A stretch of DNA of 30,665 bases from an uncultured Sutterella sp. (GTDB taxonomy: Bacteria; Pseudomonadota; Gammaproteobacteria; Burkholderiales; Burkholderiaceae_F), in NCBI GenBank assembly GCA_905198475.1, contig CAJKCQ010000025.1, positions 1-30,665 of the forward strand, written 5' to 3'. Made by a program: the position numbers and the translations under genes. The notes under the pieces are model-generated. The model was given only the letters and a program-made list of their open reading frames with translations. It was not told the DNA's origin and made no database searches. The number at the start of each line of letters is the position of its first letter. The stretch's first letter is position 1. Below are positions 1-8,227 of this stretch, piece by piece.

Positions 1-58
1 GTTCCAGGAAGCTTTACTTCTGGGCAGATAATATTTGGCAGTTCCCTTAATGGAGGCG

Positions 59-670
59 TCAGTCCTGCGGCGTCTGCGCGGAGAAGAGTCCCGGGAGCAC
101 CTCGATCCCCGCCTTCGCGAGGAGCGTCGTGAGCTTCATGAGCGGCAGGCCGATCAAGGAGGTCGGGTCGTCGGACTCGACGGCGCCCATGAGGGCGATG
201 CCGAGCTTCTCGATCTTCGCCGAGCCCGCGCAGTCGTAGGGTTCCTCGCGGTCCACGTAGGCTTCGATCGTCTCGCGCGTGAGGGGCCGCATCTTCACGG
301 TCGTGAGGCTCTCGAGCTTCTCGGCTCTGCCCTCGGCGTCGATCACGCAGAGGGCCGTGGCGAAGATCACGGTTCTGCCCTGCATCGCGAGGAGCTGCTC
401 GACGGCGCGCCCGCGCGTGTGGGGCTTGCCGAGCTTCTTCCCGTCAAGGTTCGCCGTCTGGTCCGAACCGATCACGACGGCTCCCGGATGCTTCTCCCAG
501 ACGGCGCGCGCCTTCATTTCGGCGAGGCGCAGGGCCGTCTCCCGCGGCGTTTCACCGGGAAGCGAGGATTCGTCCACGTCGGGGCTTTCCGCGGAGTAGG
601 AGAGGCCGAGACGGTCGAGGAGCTCGCGGCGGTAGCGCGAGCTCGAGGCAAGAATGAGCGTCTTCTTCAT
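59..670 (-). CDS. yceF: Maf family nucleotide pyrophosphatase, YceF type
   Basis: The 203-residue protein is of the usual Maf length. Maf proteins hydrolyse modified or non-canonical nucleoside triphosphates in the cytoplasm; the YceF subgroup prefers 7-methyl-GTP. The N-terminus has the LASSSRYRRELL signature, followed by PDVDES, then GSDQ near residue 67 with its catalytic-type Asp, and DPTSLIGLPL near the C-terminus. The CAGSAKIEKLGI stretch fits YceF better than the YhdE subgroup. The reading frame continues upstream to 841 without similarity, so I place the start at the Met at 670; a second Met at 682 is possible and neither has a strong ribosome binding site. It is divergent from yceD, an arrangement also found in E. 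coli. Family is certain; subgroup is likely. Confidence 0.92.
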   Translation of the reverse strand: MKKTLILASSSRYRRELLDRLGLSYSAESPDVDESSLPGETPRETALRLAEMKARAVWEKHPGAVVIGSDQTANLDGKKLGKPHTRGRAVEQLLAMQGRTVIFATALCVIDAEGRAEKLESLTTVKMRPLTRETIEAYVDREEPYDCAGSAKIEKLGIALMGAVESDDPTSLIGLPLMKLTTLLAKAGIEVLPGLFSAQTPQD

Positions 671-858
671 GATGCCGGCCATTCTAAAGGGCCCGCGGGA
701 TCGCGGCCGGGCGCGGGACCGGGGCGCCCGTCCGCCGCCCGTCAAGGGAGCGCGTCTTCCGCGGGCTTCCGGAACGGGTAGACTTCTGCGCGCCGCGCTT
801 CCCTCGAGGCGCGGCGCGCAGAATTTCTCCCTCCAAAACACGCATCCGAGGCCCCACC

Positions 859-1362
859 ATGACGCAGTACGTTGACATCTTCGATCTCGCCCGCCGCGAG
901 CTCGCGCTTGAGGGCGAAGTGCCCGTGAAGGATCTCCCCGAGCTTCTCGCCTTCACCGCGACCGACCGGGGCGTCTTGAAGTTCTCCGCTCAGGGCGTCG
1001 GCGACCGCCGGGGGCTCCCCGCGGCGGTGCTCTCGATGGAGGGCGACCTCGACCTCTTCTGCGCGCGCTGCAACAAGCCCGTTCCGGTGCACATCGACTC
1101 CGAGGCGGTCTTCCGCTTTGCGGCAAGCGAAGCGGAGGCGAACGCCCTCCCGATCGAAGAGGACGAGGAGGACGAGGACGTCGCCGTGGGCTCCAAGAAG
1201 TTCGACCTCGAGAAGTGGGTCGAGGAGGAGGCGATCCTGTCGCTGCCGCGCATGGTCTTCCACGACGACTGCGAAGAGGGGGCCGGCTGGGAGGATGAAC
1301 CCGAAGGCGCGGCCTTCGAGCGCCCCAATCCCTTCGCCGCCCTCGCGTCCCTCAAGAAGTAG
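859..1362 (+). CDS. yceD: YceD family (DUF177) 23S rRNA accumulation protein
   Basis: A 167-residue protein of the YceD/DUF177 family, which is needed for normal 23S rRNA accumulation in bacteria and plastids. Family marks are the LFCARCNKPV segment near residues 56-65, the FRFA strand, a very acidic stretch (EEDEEDEDV) and the EEEAILSLPRMVFHDDC segment near residues 122-138. The three Cys (two in CARC and one in DDC) could bind metal. In most proteobacteria yceD is followed at once by rpmF (ribosomal protein L32) and then plsX-fabH. Here no rpmF-like ORF follows; the next gene is an oppositely oriented ATPase ending 57 bp downstream. A GC-rich inverted repeat (ggcccg/cgggcc) follows the stop but has no T-run. 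Confidence 0.9.
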   Translation: MTQYVDIFDLARRELALEGEVPVKDLPELLAFTATDRGVLKFSAQGVGDRRGLPAAVLSMEGDLDLFCARCNKPVPVHIDSEAVFRFAASEAEANALPIEEDEEDEDVAVGSKKFDLEKWVEEEAILSLPRMVFHDDCEEGAGWEDEPEGAAFERPNPFAALASLKK

Positions 1363-1419
1363 AAGGAGCGGCCCGCCGCGGGCCGACCTTCGCAGAAAGA
1401 CGCCGCAACCCTTCGGGAA

Positions 1420-2775
1420 TCACCAGGTGCGGAGCATGTCCTCCGGGCTCAGGCCCGCCACCTCGAGCTTCCAGGACTGAAGCTCTGGGTGCGTCTGCAG
1501 AAATGCCGCCGCCTTGAGCCGCACGACGTCCAAATCGATCTTTGTTGGGTTGAGCTTGCACTCGCCGACGAGGAGCTCCTTTGAGGATTCGTCGAGGGCC
1601 ACGAGGCCGATTTCGTTTTCTCCCTTTCGGTCCCACCAGGCGCCGACCTTCGACCAGCGGTCGTTTTCCTCGAAGCGCCGCCTGAACCAGGCCTCCAACG
1701 TTCTGCCGAGAAAAGCCGGCATGCCCGCTTCCGTTGCCTTGATCAGGCGACCCCAGTGCTTGTTCTCGATGTCTGCCTGCTTGTCGGCGGCCGCCATGAA
1801 GCGGAACCAAAACCGGAAGTAGGGATCGCGGATCTCGTACCTGGCGTTCTTCTGCTGCGGCTTCGTGAGTGCCGGCATGATTCTGCCGATGATTCCAAGG
1901 TGTTCTTCAAGCCTGTGCACGTAGGCGCTGATCGGCTGTTCGATCCCGTCCTGCATCTCCGCCCAACGCGTCCGGCCCGAGGCAATTCTCTCGAGGAGCG
2001 TCATGGCCGTCGTCGACGCGATTTTGAATTCATTTGCGAGGAGAATCAGTCCTTCATCGCGGAACCAGCTGCCCGACTCCGAGAAGACGAAATTGATCAT
2101 TCGGTCCGGATGAACGACATCGGAGTCCACCAGGAGCTCCACATAGCGGGCGACGCCGCCCGTCATGGCATAGAGCTTGAGGAGTTCGATCATGCCGCCC
2201 TCAGGGCATTCCGATTCAAAGAGTTTCGTGAGCGTTTCCGTTCCAAAGGGCCTGATGCGCATGATCTGGTCCGCCCGCCCGTAGAGCGGTTCGTTCGCGT
2301 CGCCGAATATCCTCTCAAGCATCGTCTGAACGGAGCCCGACATGACGAGAAGAAGCTTGGCTCCGTCCTTGCGCAGATCCCACGCCCGCTGAAGATCGGA
2401 CCAGAAGCCCGGGCACGTCCTGTCGAGCACCTGGCATTCGTCGAAGACGATCGTCATGGGCCGGTCGCGCGAGAGCACGAGGAGATACTCCACCGCGTCG
2501 ATCAGTCGGCCGAAGGCGGGCGGATACTCGATCCGGCAGGCTTGCGCTGCGGCACGCATCAGCTCCCGGGCGACTCCCACTTCGTCGGAATAGGCGTTGA
2601 CGAAGCAGTAGATGTAGGGCGTCTCTCCGTCCTCAAGCGCCTTGCGGATCAAGGACGTCTTTCCGATCCGACGTCTTCCCGTGACGACGGCCATCGCCGC
2701 GCCGCCGCGTTTGACGGCACGGGTTCTCAATGCCCGCAAAGCGCCGATTTCCTCGACGCGTCCATAGAAACGCAT
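1420..2775 (-). CDS. P-loop ATPase with DUF234-type C-terminal domain (archaeal ATPase family)
   Basis: A 451-residue protein of the archaeal-type ATPase family. The N-terminal half is an AAA/STAND-like P-loop domain: Walker A GRRRIGKTSL near residues 32-41 and Walker B MTIVFDEC near residues 106-113. The middle has winged-helix character, and the RDPYFRFWFRF stretch near residue 320 is typical of the family. The C-terminal part resembles the PD-(D/E)xK-like fold of DUF234: WWDRKGENEIGLVA followed by LLVGECK. In relatives the first motif is usually EID; here it reads E-I-G, so the metal-binding Asp appears lost while E and ExK remain. Function in this family is not established; defence, mobile-element and signalling roles have been proposed. 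It stands alone, between yceD and pyc, behind an AT-rich repeat region. Confidence 0.85.
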   Translation of the reverse strand: MRFYGRVEEIGALRALRTRAVKRGGAAMAVVTGRRRIGKTSLIRKALEDGETPYIYCFVNAYSDEVGVARELMRAAAQACRIEYPPAFGRLIDAVEYLLVLSRDRPMTIVFDECQVLDRTCPGFWSDLQRAWDLRKDGAKLLLVMSGSVQTMLERIFGDANEPLYGRADQIMRIRPFGTETLTKLFESECPEGGMIELLKLYAMTGGVARYVELLVDSDVVHPDRMINFVFSESGSWFRDEGLILLANEFKIASTTAMTLLERIASGRTRWAEMQDGIEQPISAYVHRLEEHLGIIGRIMPALTKPQQKNARYEIRDPYFRFWFRFMAAADKQADIENKHWGRLIKATEAGMPAFLGRTLEAWFRRRFEENDRWSKVGAWWDRKGENEIGLVALDESSKELLVGECKLNPTKIDLDVVRLKAAAFLQTHPELQSWKLEVAGLSPEDMLRTW

Positions 2776-2815
2776 TCCGTACTCCTCAACCGACCGGCCG
2801 GAAGAGCCGATTCGG

Positions 2816-2875
2816 CATTTGGATAATTTTCATTTACGTAAATTGAGATTACGTAATTTTAAATTATGTTGATGG
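2816..2875. repeat. Four 15-bp tandem repeats with TACGTA palindromes, upstream of the DUF234 ATPase
   Basis: Read in steps of 15 bp, units begin at 2816, 2831, 2846 and 2861. The second holds the perfect 12-bp palindrome ATTTACGTAAAT (2832-2843). The third holds ATTACGTAAT (2848-2857). The fourth keeps the half ATTATGT. The first keeps cattt...taa.tt. Palindrome centres are exactly 15 bp apart. The block is strikingly AT-rich within GC-rich flanks and begins 41 bp before the ATPase start codon (minus strand). This is most like a cooperative repressor operator over a promoter; no clear -35/-10 pair could be assigned. Confidence 0.65.
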
Positions 2876-2948
2876 AGATCTGCAGCATCACCTGCTGGTG
2901 TTTCGCTCCAGACCTCAGGCAGAAGCGTCGGTCGGGACGCCGGGACGG

Positions 2949-2990
2949 CGAAGGCGCACGTTCCAACCGACTGGAGAATGTGCGCCTTCG
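2949..2990 (-). terminator. Perfect 11-bp inverted repeat downstream of pyc, probable terminator
   Basis: The arms CGAAGGCGCAC (2949-2959) and GTGCGCCTTCG (2980-2990) pair perfectly around a 20-nt loop that can itself form a short stem. It lies 41 bp beyond the pyc stop codon, so it would end the birA-pyc transcript. There is no T-run on the minus strand, so termination may be Rho-assisted or the hairpin may only protect the 3' end. Confidence 0.5.
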
Positions 2991-3030
2991 TCTGCTTCTC
3001 AATGCCGTGAGGAGTTTTTTTGGGGGGCGG

Positions 3031-6000
3031 TCAAGCCTCCTTCACGTCGTCGGGGAGCTTCGCGCCGCAGAAGCCGCAGAAGAGCGCTCCCTTTGAGCCC
3101 GCGGGCCGGCCGCAGGTCGGGCACCGTTTCGGCACGGGGCCGAGCTCCACGATGAGCTCACCCTCCTCAACGGGCACCATGCGGCGCGTCTGCGCAAAGT
3201 CCGCCGTCTTCAGGACGCGCTTCACGACGCCGTCGATCGGCGCGCAGACGGCCTTCTCCTGCTTCATGATCGAGACGTTGAAGAGCTCCTGGCCCTTCTT
3301 GACGATGTCGCCGGGCGCCACGTGCACGATCCAGAGGTCCGCGCGCCGAGGGCTCGCGACCTCACCCGGGACGTTCGGGTCGGCGCGCACGACGCCCGAC
3401 TTCTTCGCCGATCCGCTCTCCAACTTCACGTCGGTCGTGAGGATCTCGCTGTCCAAAACGTAGCGCACGGTCGAGACGCCCTCGTCCGTCATCGGGTCGA
3501 TCGAAAGAAGCCGCATCTGGTGGGGCTTGCCGTCGGTGCTCGAGAAGTTGAGGGACTGGCCGGCCGAAAGGCCCTCGAACCACACGTCGAGCGGGAGGTT
3601 GTTCGGGTCGCCGAACTTCCCGCGGAAGTCGATCGTCTTGAGGGCGTCGGCCGGGTGGTTGAGGTACATCACGAGCTCTTCGTCCGTGGCGTCGCGCCCG
3701 ATCGTGCGTTCGAGTGCGCGCTTCTCCGCTTCGATCGGCGCGGGCGGGAGGGACACGAGGGGCGAGGCTTCGACGCGGGAGGCGAGCGCCTCGCGCCACT
3801 TCGGCCCGAAGGCGGATTCGTAGACCCAGTCGTCGGGGAATCCGAGCGGCAGGCGCCCGAACTTCCCGAGAAGAAGGTTCCGGAAGGCTTCGTTGCAGTC
3901 CTGATAGATCGTGAGCCGCTCGGCCTTCTCGGCTTCGGTGAGACCGGTCTTCTTCACGCCCGCGGAGCGGACGGCGGCGAGCAGCCGCTCCACCGCGGGC
4001 ATGCCGCCCCGCTTGAAGGCGCCGGTCACGGCGAGGAAGGCCGTGTTCCAGGTGATCTGCGAACCGGGCGTCACGTCGTGGTAGCGCACGATGCGGCGCG
4101 TGCACTCGAGGAATTCGAGCATGAAGGGCAGGAGTTGGATATAGCCCTGCTTCACCGCGCCCTCCTGGGAGGACGAGGTGGCGCCGCCCGGCATCTGGTA
4201 GCGCGTCACTTCGTAGTCCACGCCCTGGAAGTAGGGCGAGCAGTAGCGGTCGAAGTAGGGCATCAACTGCTTCGCGACGAAGTTCGCCTTCGAGACCGCC
4301 TCGCGGTTGACGAGGGTCTTCATGCCGAGCTCGTCCTCGAGGTAGGCGGCGAGCGAAAGGAGGTCGCCCTGGCCGTAGCTGCGCACCGTCGCGCCCAACC
4401 CCGCGTCGAGGATTTCGCAGCCGGCCTGCGCGGCCGCGGCGCAGGCGGGCAGGAAGAGCCCGTCCGTGGCGTGGCGGTGGTAGTGGAGGACGAGGTCGGG
4501 CCAGCGGGCCTTGAGCGAGCGCACGAGCGCCGTCATGAAGGCGGGCGAGCACACGCCCGCCATGTCCTTGAGGCCGAGGATGATGTTCTTCGACGCTTCG
4601 CGTTCGGTGAGGCCCGTGACGCGCGCGGTCATGCGCAGAATCGACTCGGCCGCGTCCATGCAGTACCCGACGTCGAACCACGGGGCGCGCGAGAGCGCGA
4701 TCGCCGGCTCGAAGATCTTCCCGGGGTGCGAGAGCACGACCTCGGCCAAGGGCTCCATGTTCTCGGCTTCGTTCAGAAAGTCGAAGCACCGCACGACGTC
4801 GTAGTGCTCGCAGATCTTCTCGCCCGTGAGCCGCATGAGGTTCTTGGGCTGCGGCGAATAGCCGAGGACGTTCGTGGAACGCACGAGGAGCTGCTTCAGG
4901 GTCTTCGGCGCAAAGGCGTTCCATTCGCGCGCCTCGCTCCAGGGGTAGGTCATGTTGGCGAGCATCGCGACGTGGAAGTGCGCGCCGCCGCCGTTTTCAA
5001 TCGAAAAAAGCCCGACGTTGTCGAGGTAGGGGCCGATCAGCCTGTCCTCGGCGAGGCGCAGCCGGTTGCCGTGGTTCGACTGCGTCATGTCGCGGCAGGT
5101 CGTGTCGGTGAAGTGCACGCGGCCCGTGTCGCGGATGAAGGAGAGCACCGACGCGCGTCCGTCCTGCGGATAGGGCGAAGGCGACCGGCGCACCGCTTCG
5201 GAGAGCTCCGGGAGCACCGGCGCGAGGCGCCCGAGCTTCGGGGTCGTGCGTGAGCGGTAGGCGCCCAAGGAGACGTACGGGTTGAAGCCCCGCGCGGAGA
5301 TCTCGGCGACCAACTTCGCCAAGCGCTCGCTCTCGGGCGCGAGGTCCGTGTAGCGCAGGAGCTCCGGGTGGTCCTTCACGAACGTGGTCGTCACCCCGCC
5401 CGCCTGGAAGAGCGGATGGCCGATCACGCGGCGCAGAAAGGGAATCGTGGTCTTGGGGCCGCCGATCACGTACTCCTGCAGCGCGCGGGTCATGACGCCG
5501 AGGGTCTTCTGCCAGTCGCGGGCGTAGGTGATGAGAAGCGCGCCGGCGGAGTCGTAGTTGGGCGGGAAGGCGTAGCCCGCAGAGAGGTTCGAGTCGAGGC
5601 GCACGCCCGGGCCGCCCGGCGACACGTAGCGCGAGATGAGCCCGGAATTCGGCGTGAAGCCGTCCTGCGGGTCCTCGAGATTGACGCGGACCTGCAGCGC
5701 ATGGAAGGCGGGCTTCACGGTCTCTTCTGTGAAGCGCAGGGTCGAGCCGAAGGCGATCGCGATCTGCTCCTCGACGAGGTCCACGCCGTAGCGGCTCTCG
5801 GTGATGCCGTGCTCGACCTGCAGGCGCGTGTTCACCTCGATCATGTAGGGCGTGCCCTCGTCGGTGACGAGGAATTCGACCGTCGCGACCGAATGGTAGT
5901 TGACGGCGAGGACGAGCTTCTTGGCGTAGCTCTTCAGACGCGTGCGGAGCTCCGGCGTCATGCCCCGCCAGGGCGAGGGCGTCGTCTCGAGGAGCTTCTG

Positions 6001-6738
6001 GTTGTTGCGCTGCACCGTGCAGTCGCGTTCGTCGAAGGCGAAGACGTTTCCCCAGTGGTCGGCGATCACCTGGATTTCGATGTGGTGCACCTTCGGGAGG
6101 TACTTCTCGACGAAGAGCCGCGGGTTCCCGAAGGAGGCCTGCGCCATCGCGGAGGCCTTCTCAAAGGCGTCCTCGAGTTCGTCTTCGGAGGTGACCAGGA
6201 AGATCCCGCGGCCGCCGCCGCCGCCTTCGGCCTTGAGCATGATTGGGAGTCCGATCTCACGGGCGAGGCGCCGCGCTTCGGGCACGTCCACGGATTCGTC
6301 GGACCCGGGCACCACGGGAATGCCGAGCGAGCGGGCGACGCGGCGCGCCTCGACCTTGTTGCCGAGAAGGTGCATCGCCTTGGCCGACGACCCGATGAAG
6401 GTGATGCCGGCCTCTTCGCAAAGTTCGGGGAAGTGGTCGTCCTCGCTCGCAAAGCCCCAGCCCGGATGGATCGCCACGCAGCCGCGCTCGCGCGCGAGGC
6501 GGATGATCTTCGGGAGGTCGAGGTAGGCGCGCGGGTCGGCGCCGAGAAGGAGAAGCTCCTGCGCGGAGGCGGCCGCGGGCTCGGCCTTGTCGATGTCGGT
6601 CGCCGTGACGGCGGCCACCGCCTCGAAGCGCTCCCGGATCGAGCGGGCTATTCGGCGTGCCGGAATGCCGCGGTTGGCGACAAGGATCACCTTGCCGCGC
6701 AGACTCTCGCGGACCTCTTCAAACGTGCGCTGCTGCAT
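3031..6738 (-). CDS. pyc: Pyruvate carboxylase, single-chain, with C-terminal zinc ribbon
   Basis: A 1235-residue biotin enzyme making oxaloacetate from pyruvate, bicarbonate and ATP. Order of domains: biotin carboxylase (about residues 13-455; VANRGIPARRIARS, GGGGGRGI, EVNTRLQVEHGITE), carboxyltransferase barrel (about 543-830), the PYC C-terminal conserved domain, and a biotinyl domain with IMKQEK; the lysine to be biotinylated is residue 1159. The barrel keeps the metal and carboxylysine marks (LKDMAGV near 721, HYHRH near 750, VTPGSQ) but its entry motif is DTTCRDMTQS rather than the common DTTFRDAHQS, so it belongs to a divergent branch that I recall from Desulfovibrio-like bacteria. The tail adds a treble-clef or zinc-ribbon pair of CxxC motifs (Cys 1206/1209 and 1221/1224). 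It lies 40 bp behind birA in the same direction. Confidence 0.92.
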   Translation of the reverse strand: MQQRTFEEVRESLRGKVILVANRGIPARRIARSIRERFEAVAAVTATDIDKAEPAAASAQELLLLGADPRAYLDLPKIIRLARERGCVAIHPGWGFASEDDHFPELCEEAGITFIGSSAKAMHLLGNKVEARRVARSLGIPVVPGSDESVDVPEARRLAREIGLPIMLKAEGGGGGRGIFLVTSEDELEDAFEKASAMAQASFGNPRLFVEKYLPKVHHIEIQVIADHWGNVFAFDERDCTVQRNNQKLLETTPSPWRGMTPELRTRLKSYAKKLVLAVNYHSVATVEFLVTDEGTPYMIEVNTRLQVEHGITESRYGVDLVEEQIAIAFGSTLRFTEETVKPAFHALQVRVNLEDPQDGFTPNSGLISRYVSPGGPGVRLDSNLSAGYAFPPNYDSAGALLITYARDWQKTLGVMTRALQEYVIGGPKTTIPFLRRVIGHPLFQAGGVTTTFVKDHPELLRYTDLAPESERLAKLVAEISARGFNPYVSLGAYRSRTTPKLGRLAPVLPELSEAVRRSPSPYPQDGRASVLSFIRDTGRVHFTDTTCRDMTQSNHGNRLRLAEDRLIGPYLDNVGLFSIENGGGAHFHVAMLANMTYPWSEAREWNAFAPKTLKQLLVRSTNVLGYSPQPKNLMRLTGEKICEHYDVVRCFDFLNEAENMEPLAEVVLSHPGKIFEPAIALSRAPWFDVGYCMDAAESILRMTARVTGLTEREASKNIILGLKDMAGVCSPAFMTALVRSLKARWPDLVLHYHRHATDGLFLPACAAAAQAGCEILDAGLGATVRSYGQGDLLSLAAYLEDELGMKTLVNREAVSKANFVAKQLMPYFDRYCSPYFQGVDYEVTRYQMPGGATSSSQEGAVKQGYIQLLPFMLEFLECTRRIVRYHDVTPGSQITWNTAFLAVTGAFKRGGMPAVERLLAAVRSAGVKKTGLTEAEKAERLTIYQDCNEAFRNLLLGKFGRLPLGFPDDWVYESAFGPKWREALASRVEASPLVSLPPAPIEAEKRALERTIGRDATDEELVMYLNHPADALKTIDFRGKFGDPNNLPLDVWFEGLSAGQSLNFSSTDGKPHQMRLLSIDPMTDEGVSTVRYVLDSEILTTDVKLESGSAKKSGVVRADPNVPGEVASPRRADLWIVHVAPGDIVKKGQELFNVSIMKQEKAVCAPIDGVVKRVLKTADFAQTRRMVPVEEGELIVELGPVPKRCPTCGRPAGSKGALFCGFCGAKLPDDVKEA

Positions 6739-6778
6739 CGTGAATGTTCCTCTTTCAAAGGGTGTGGTTTTTCTTCTG

Positions 6779-7669
6779 CTAAAGCCCCCCGCCCTGCGGT
6801 GCGGCGTCTCCTTCCGAGGGGAGTCGCCGGGGACGGCGGGTGATGATGTTGTGGAGGAGGTCTGGGACGGGGGCTTTTCGCTCTCTCTTTCTCAGGCCGC
6901 CTCCGCGGTCCGCGCGCGCAATGCTCCCGCGGATCAGTGAAAACGTTCTGGCGCCCGCCTGAAGGACGAGCTCTCCCGTCTCGGAGAGCCCGAGAAGGCG
7001 CCCCTCGAGCCGGCCGCTCCCCGGCCCCTCGGGGTCCGCGACCTCTACGGTCTCGCCCTGCCAGAGAAGGCGCCCGGCCGCGGCCTCGCGCCAGTCGAGA
7101 AGAAGCGCGGCCGGGTCTTCGGCCGCGATCCTGCGCACGATCCGGTTCCAGAGGACGAAGGAGTCGGCTTCGCGCGCTGCGGGAGCGGACTCCGTCGGGT
7201 CCGCGTCGGCAAGCCGTCCCGGAGGAAGGGCCGCCCCTTCGCGGAGCGTCTCGACCGGCGGCGCCCAGTTGAGGTTGAGCCCTACGCCCGCGGTGAGCAG
7301 CCCCCCGCGCTCCTCGATCAGAATGCCGCCCGCCTTTGCGGGCCGGCCGCCCTGAAGCACGACGAGGTCGTTGGGCCACTTGAGCCGGACGAGGAACCCG
7401 AGGGCATTGAGTTCATCGGCGATGAGGGCCGCGAGGGCCGCGGCCGACGCGGGCGAGGCCCAGACGCCTTTGGCGGGGAGTCGCACCGCGCCGTGCACGT
7501 TCCCCTCGCGGCTCTCCCAGGCGCGGCCGTACTGGCCGTGGCCGGCGGTCTGGCGGTCGGCGAAGACCGAGCCGAAGACGGGAAGCTCTCCCGCGGCGAA
7601 GCGTTCGCGCGCGGTGATGAGAACGGAATCCGCAGCGGCGAGCCGCAGAACGGGGACGGCGGTGGTCAT
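6779..7669 (-). CDS. birA: Biotin--[acetyl-CoA-carboxylase] ligase (BirA), lacking the DNA-binding domain
   Basis: A 296-residue class I biotin protein ligase that forms biotinyl-AMP and loads biotin onto the lysine of carboxyl carrier domains. Catalytic marks are RQTAGHGQYGR (residues 39-49, the biotinyl-AMP loop, degenerate against the common GRGRRGR), KWPNDL (97-102) and KAGGILIE (112-119). The N-terminal helix-turn-helix of E. coli BirA is absent, so it cannot repress biotin synthesis in that way. The C-terminal SH3-like domain (about 215-260) is followed by a basic, low-complexity tail of about 35 residues. The start at 7669 has a GGAG upstream. It precedes pyc by 40 bp, so enzyme and substrate are probably co-transcribed. 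Confidence 0.92.
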   Translation of the reverse strand: MTTAVPVLRLAAADSVLITARERFAAGELPVFGSVFADRQTAGHGQYGRAWESREGNVHGAVRLPAKGVWASPASAAALAALIADELNALGFLVRLKWPNDLVVLQGGRPAKAGGILIEERGGLLTAGVGLNLNWAPPVETLREGAALPPGRLADADPTESAPAAREADSFVLWNRIVRRIAAEDPAALLLDWREAAAGRLLWQGETVEVADPEGPGSGRLEGRLLGLSETGELVLQAGARTFSLIRGSIARADRGGGLRKRERKAPVPDLLHNIITRRPRRLPSEGDAAPQGGGL

Positions 7670-8227
7670 GGCAGGTGCTCCGTGGAATGGGGGAGAAGAC
7701 GCTTTCGAGCCTAACAGTCCGCAACCGCGCGGATTCGCCCGGAGCTCTGCTCCCGAGCGGAGTTTTCCGCATTAAATGCACGGAGTTTGTGCACTGCCGG
7801 GAGGAGATAGACGGTTGCTCCGATGGGAAGACTGCCTAGAGCGCGCGGGCGGAGGTTCCGCCGTGCGCGGTGCGCCCCTCGGAGCCGGCGCGGCTGCGGG
7901 AAAGCCTTCATTTTCCGCGGAAATTCTGATTCTGCAGATCTGATTTTCCGTTAAAACGATGAAGAAATGTTTGCAACATGATGATGCTTATGGAAAGAAG
8001 CCGCCAAAACTTTGTTGATTGCATGTGCATGAAGAAGAATTTTCCCTTCTTTTGCACGAATCCACGGTCAACCAGGACGAAGTGCCTAGAAAATCGGGTT
8101 CCTCAAGCCGGGCGGCCCTTGCCGAACGACATGAAAAGGTGCAGTATTCACTGCACGGTGGGAGATTACGCCGAGTGAGTTTCCTTAAAACTCAAAGCAA
8201 TTCATCAACGAAACTGGAGAAACTGCA
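7670..8227. other. Intergenic and leader region with several hairpins, no convincing gene
   Basis: This 558-bp stretch separates birA (minus) from the ABC operon (plus). Short reading frames at 7711-7911 and 7978-8178 show no recognisable protein. It holds a 7-bp stem with tetraloop CCCG followed by TTTT (7745-7766), a long GC-rich hairpin (7841-7868), the perfect palindrome TTTCCGCGGAAA (7912-7923), the hairpin GTGCAGT-ATTC-ACTGCAC (8139-8156) and GAGTTT-CCTTA-AAACTC (8177-8193). The part from about 7900 to 8225 is AT-richer than its surroundings, as a promoter and 5' leader would be. No clear sigma-70 pair could be fixed. Confidence 0.5.

Noticed and set aside
2816..2875. CRISPR array or plasmid origin iterons
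   Set aside because: Units are 15 bp, adjacent and without spacers; no cas or rep gene is nearby.
3322..6843. Two long plus-strand frames opposite pyruvate carboxylase
   Set aside because: The compositions are rich in Arg, Glu, Val and His without motifs and mirror the codons of pyc; shadow frames.
7841..7868. tRNA or other structured RNA gene
   Set aside because: A strong hairpin with GGTTCC was noted, but there is no cloverleaf, anticodon stem or acceptor pairing.
7978..8178. Possible 66-codon gene before the Cys-rich ORF
   Set aside because: Starts with a run of Met codons, has no ribosome binding site and no recognisable features; likely leader sequence.
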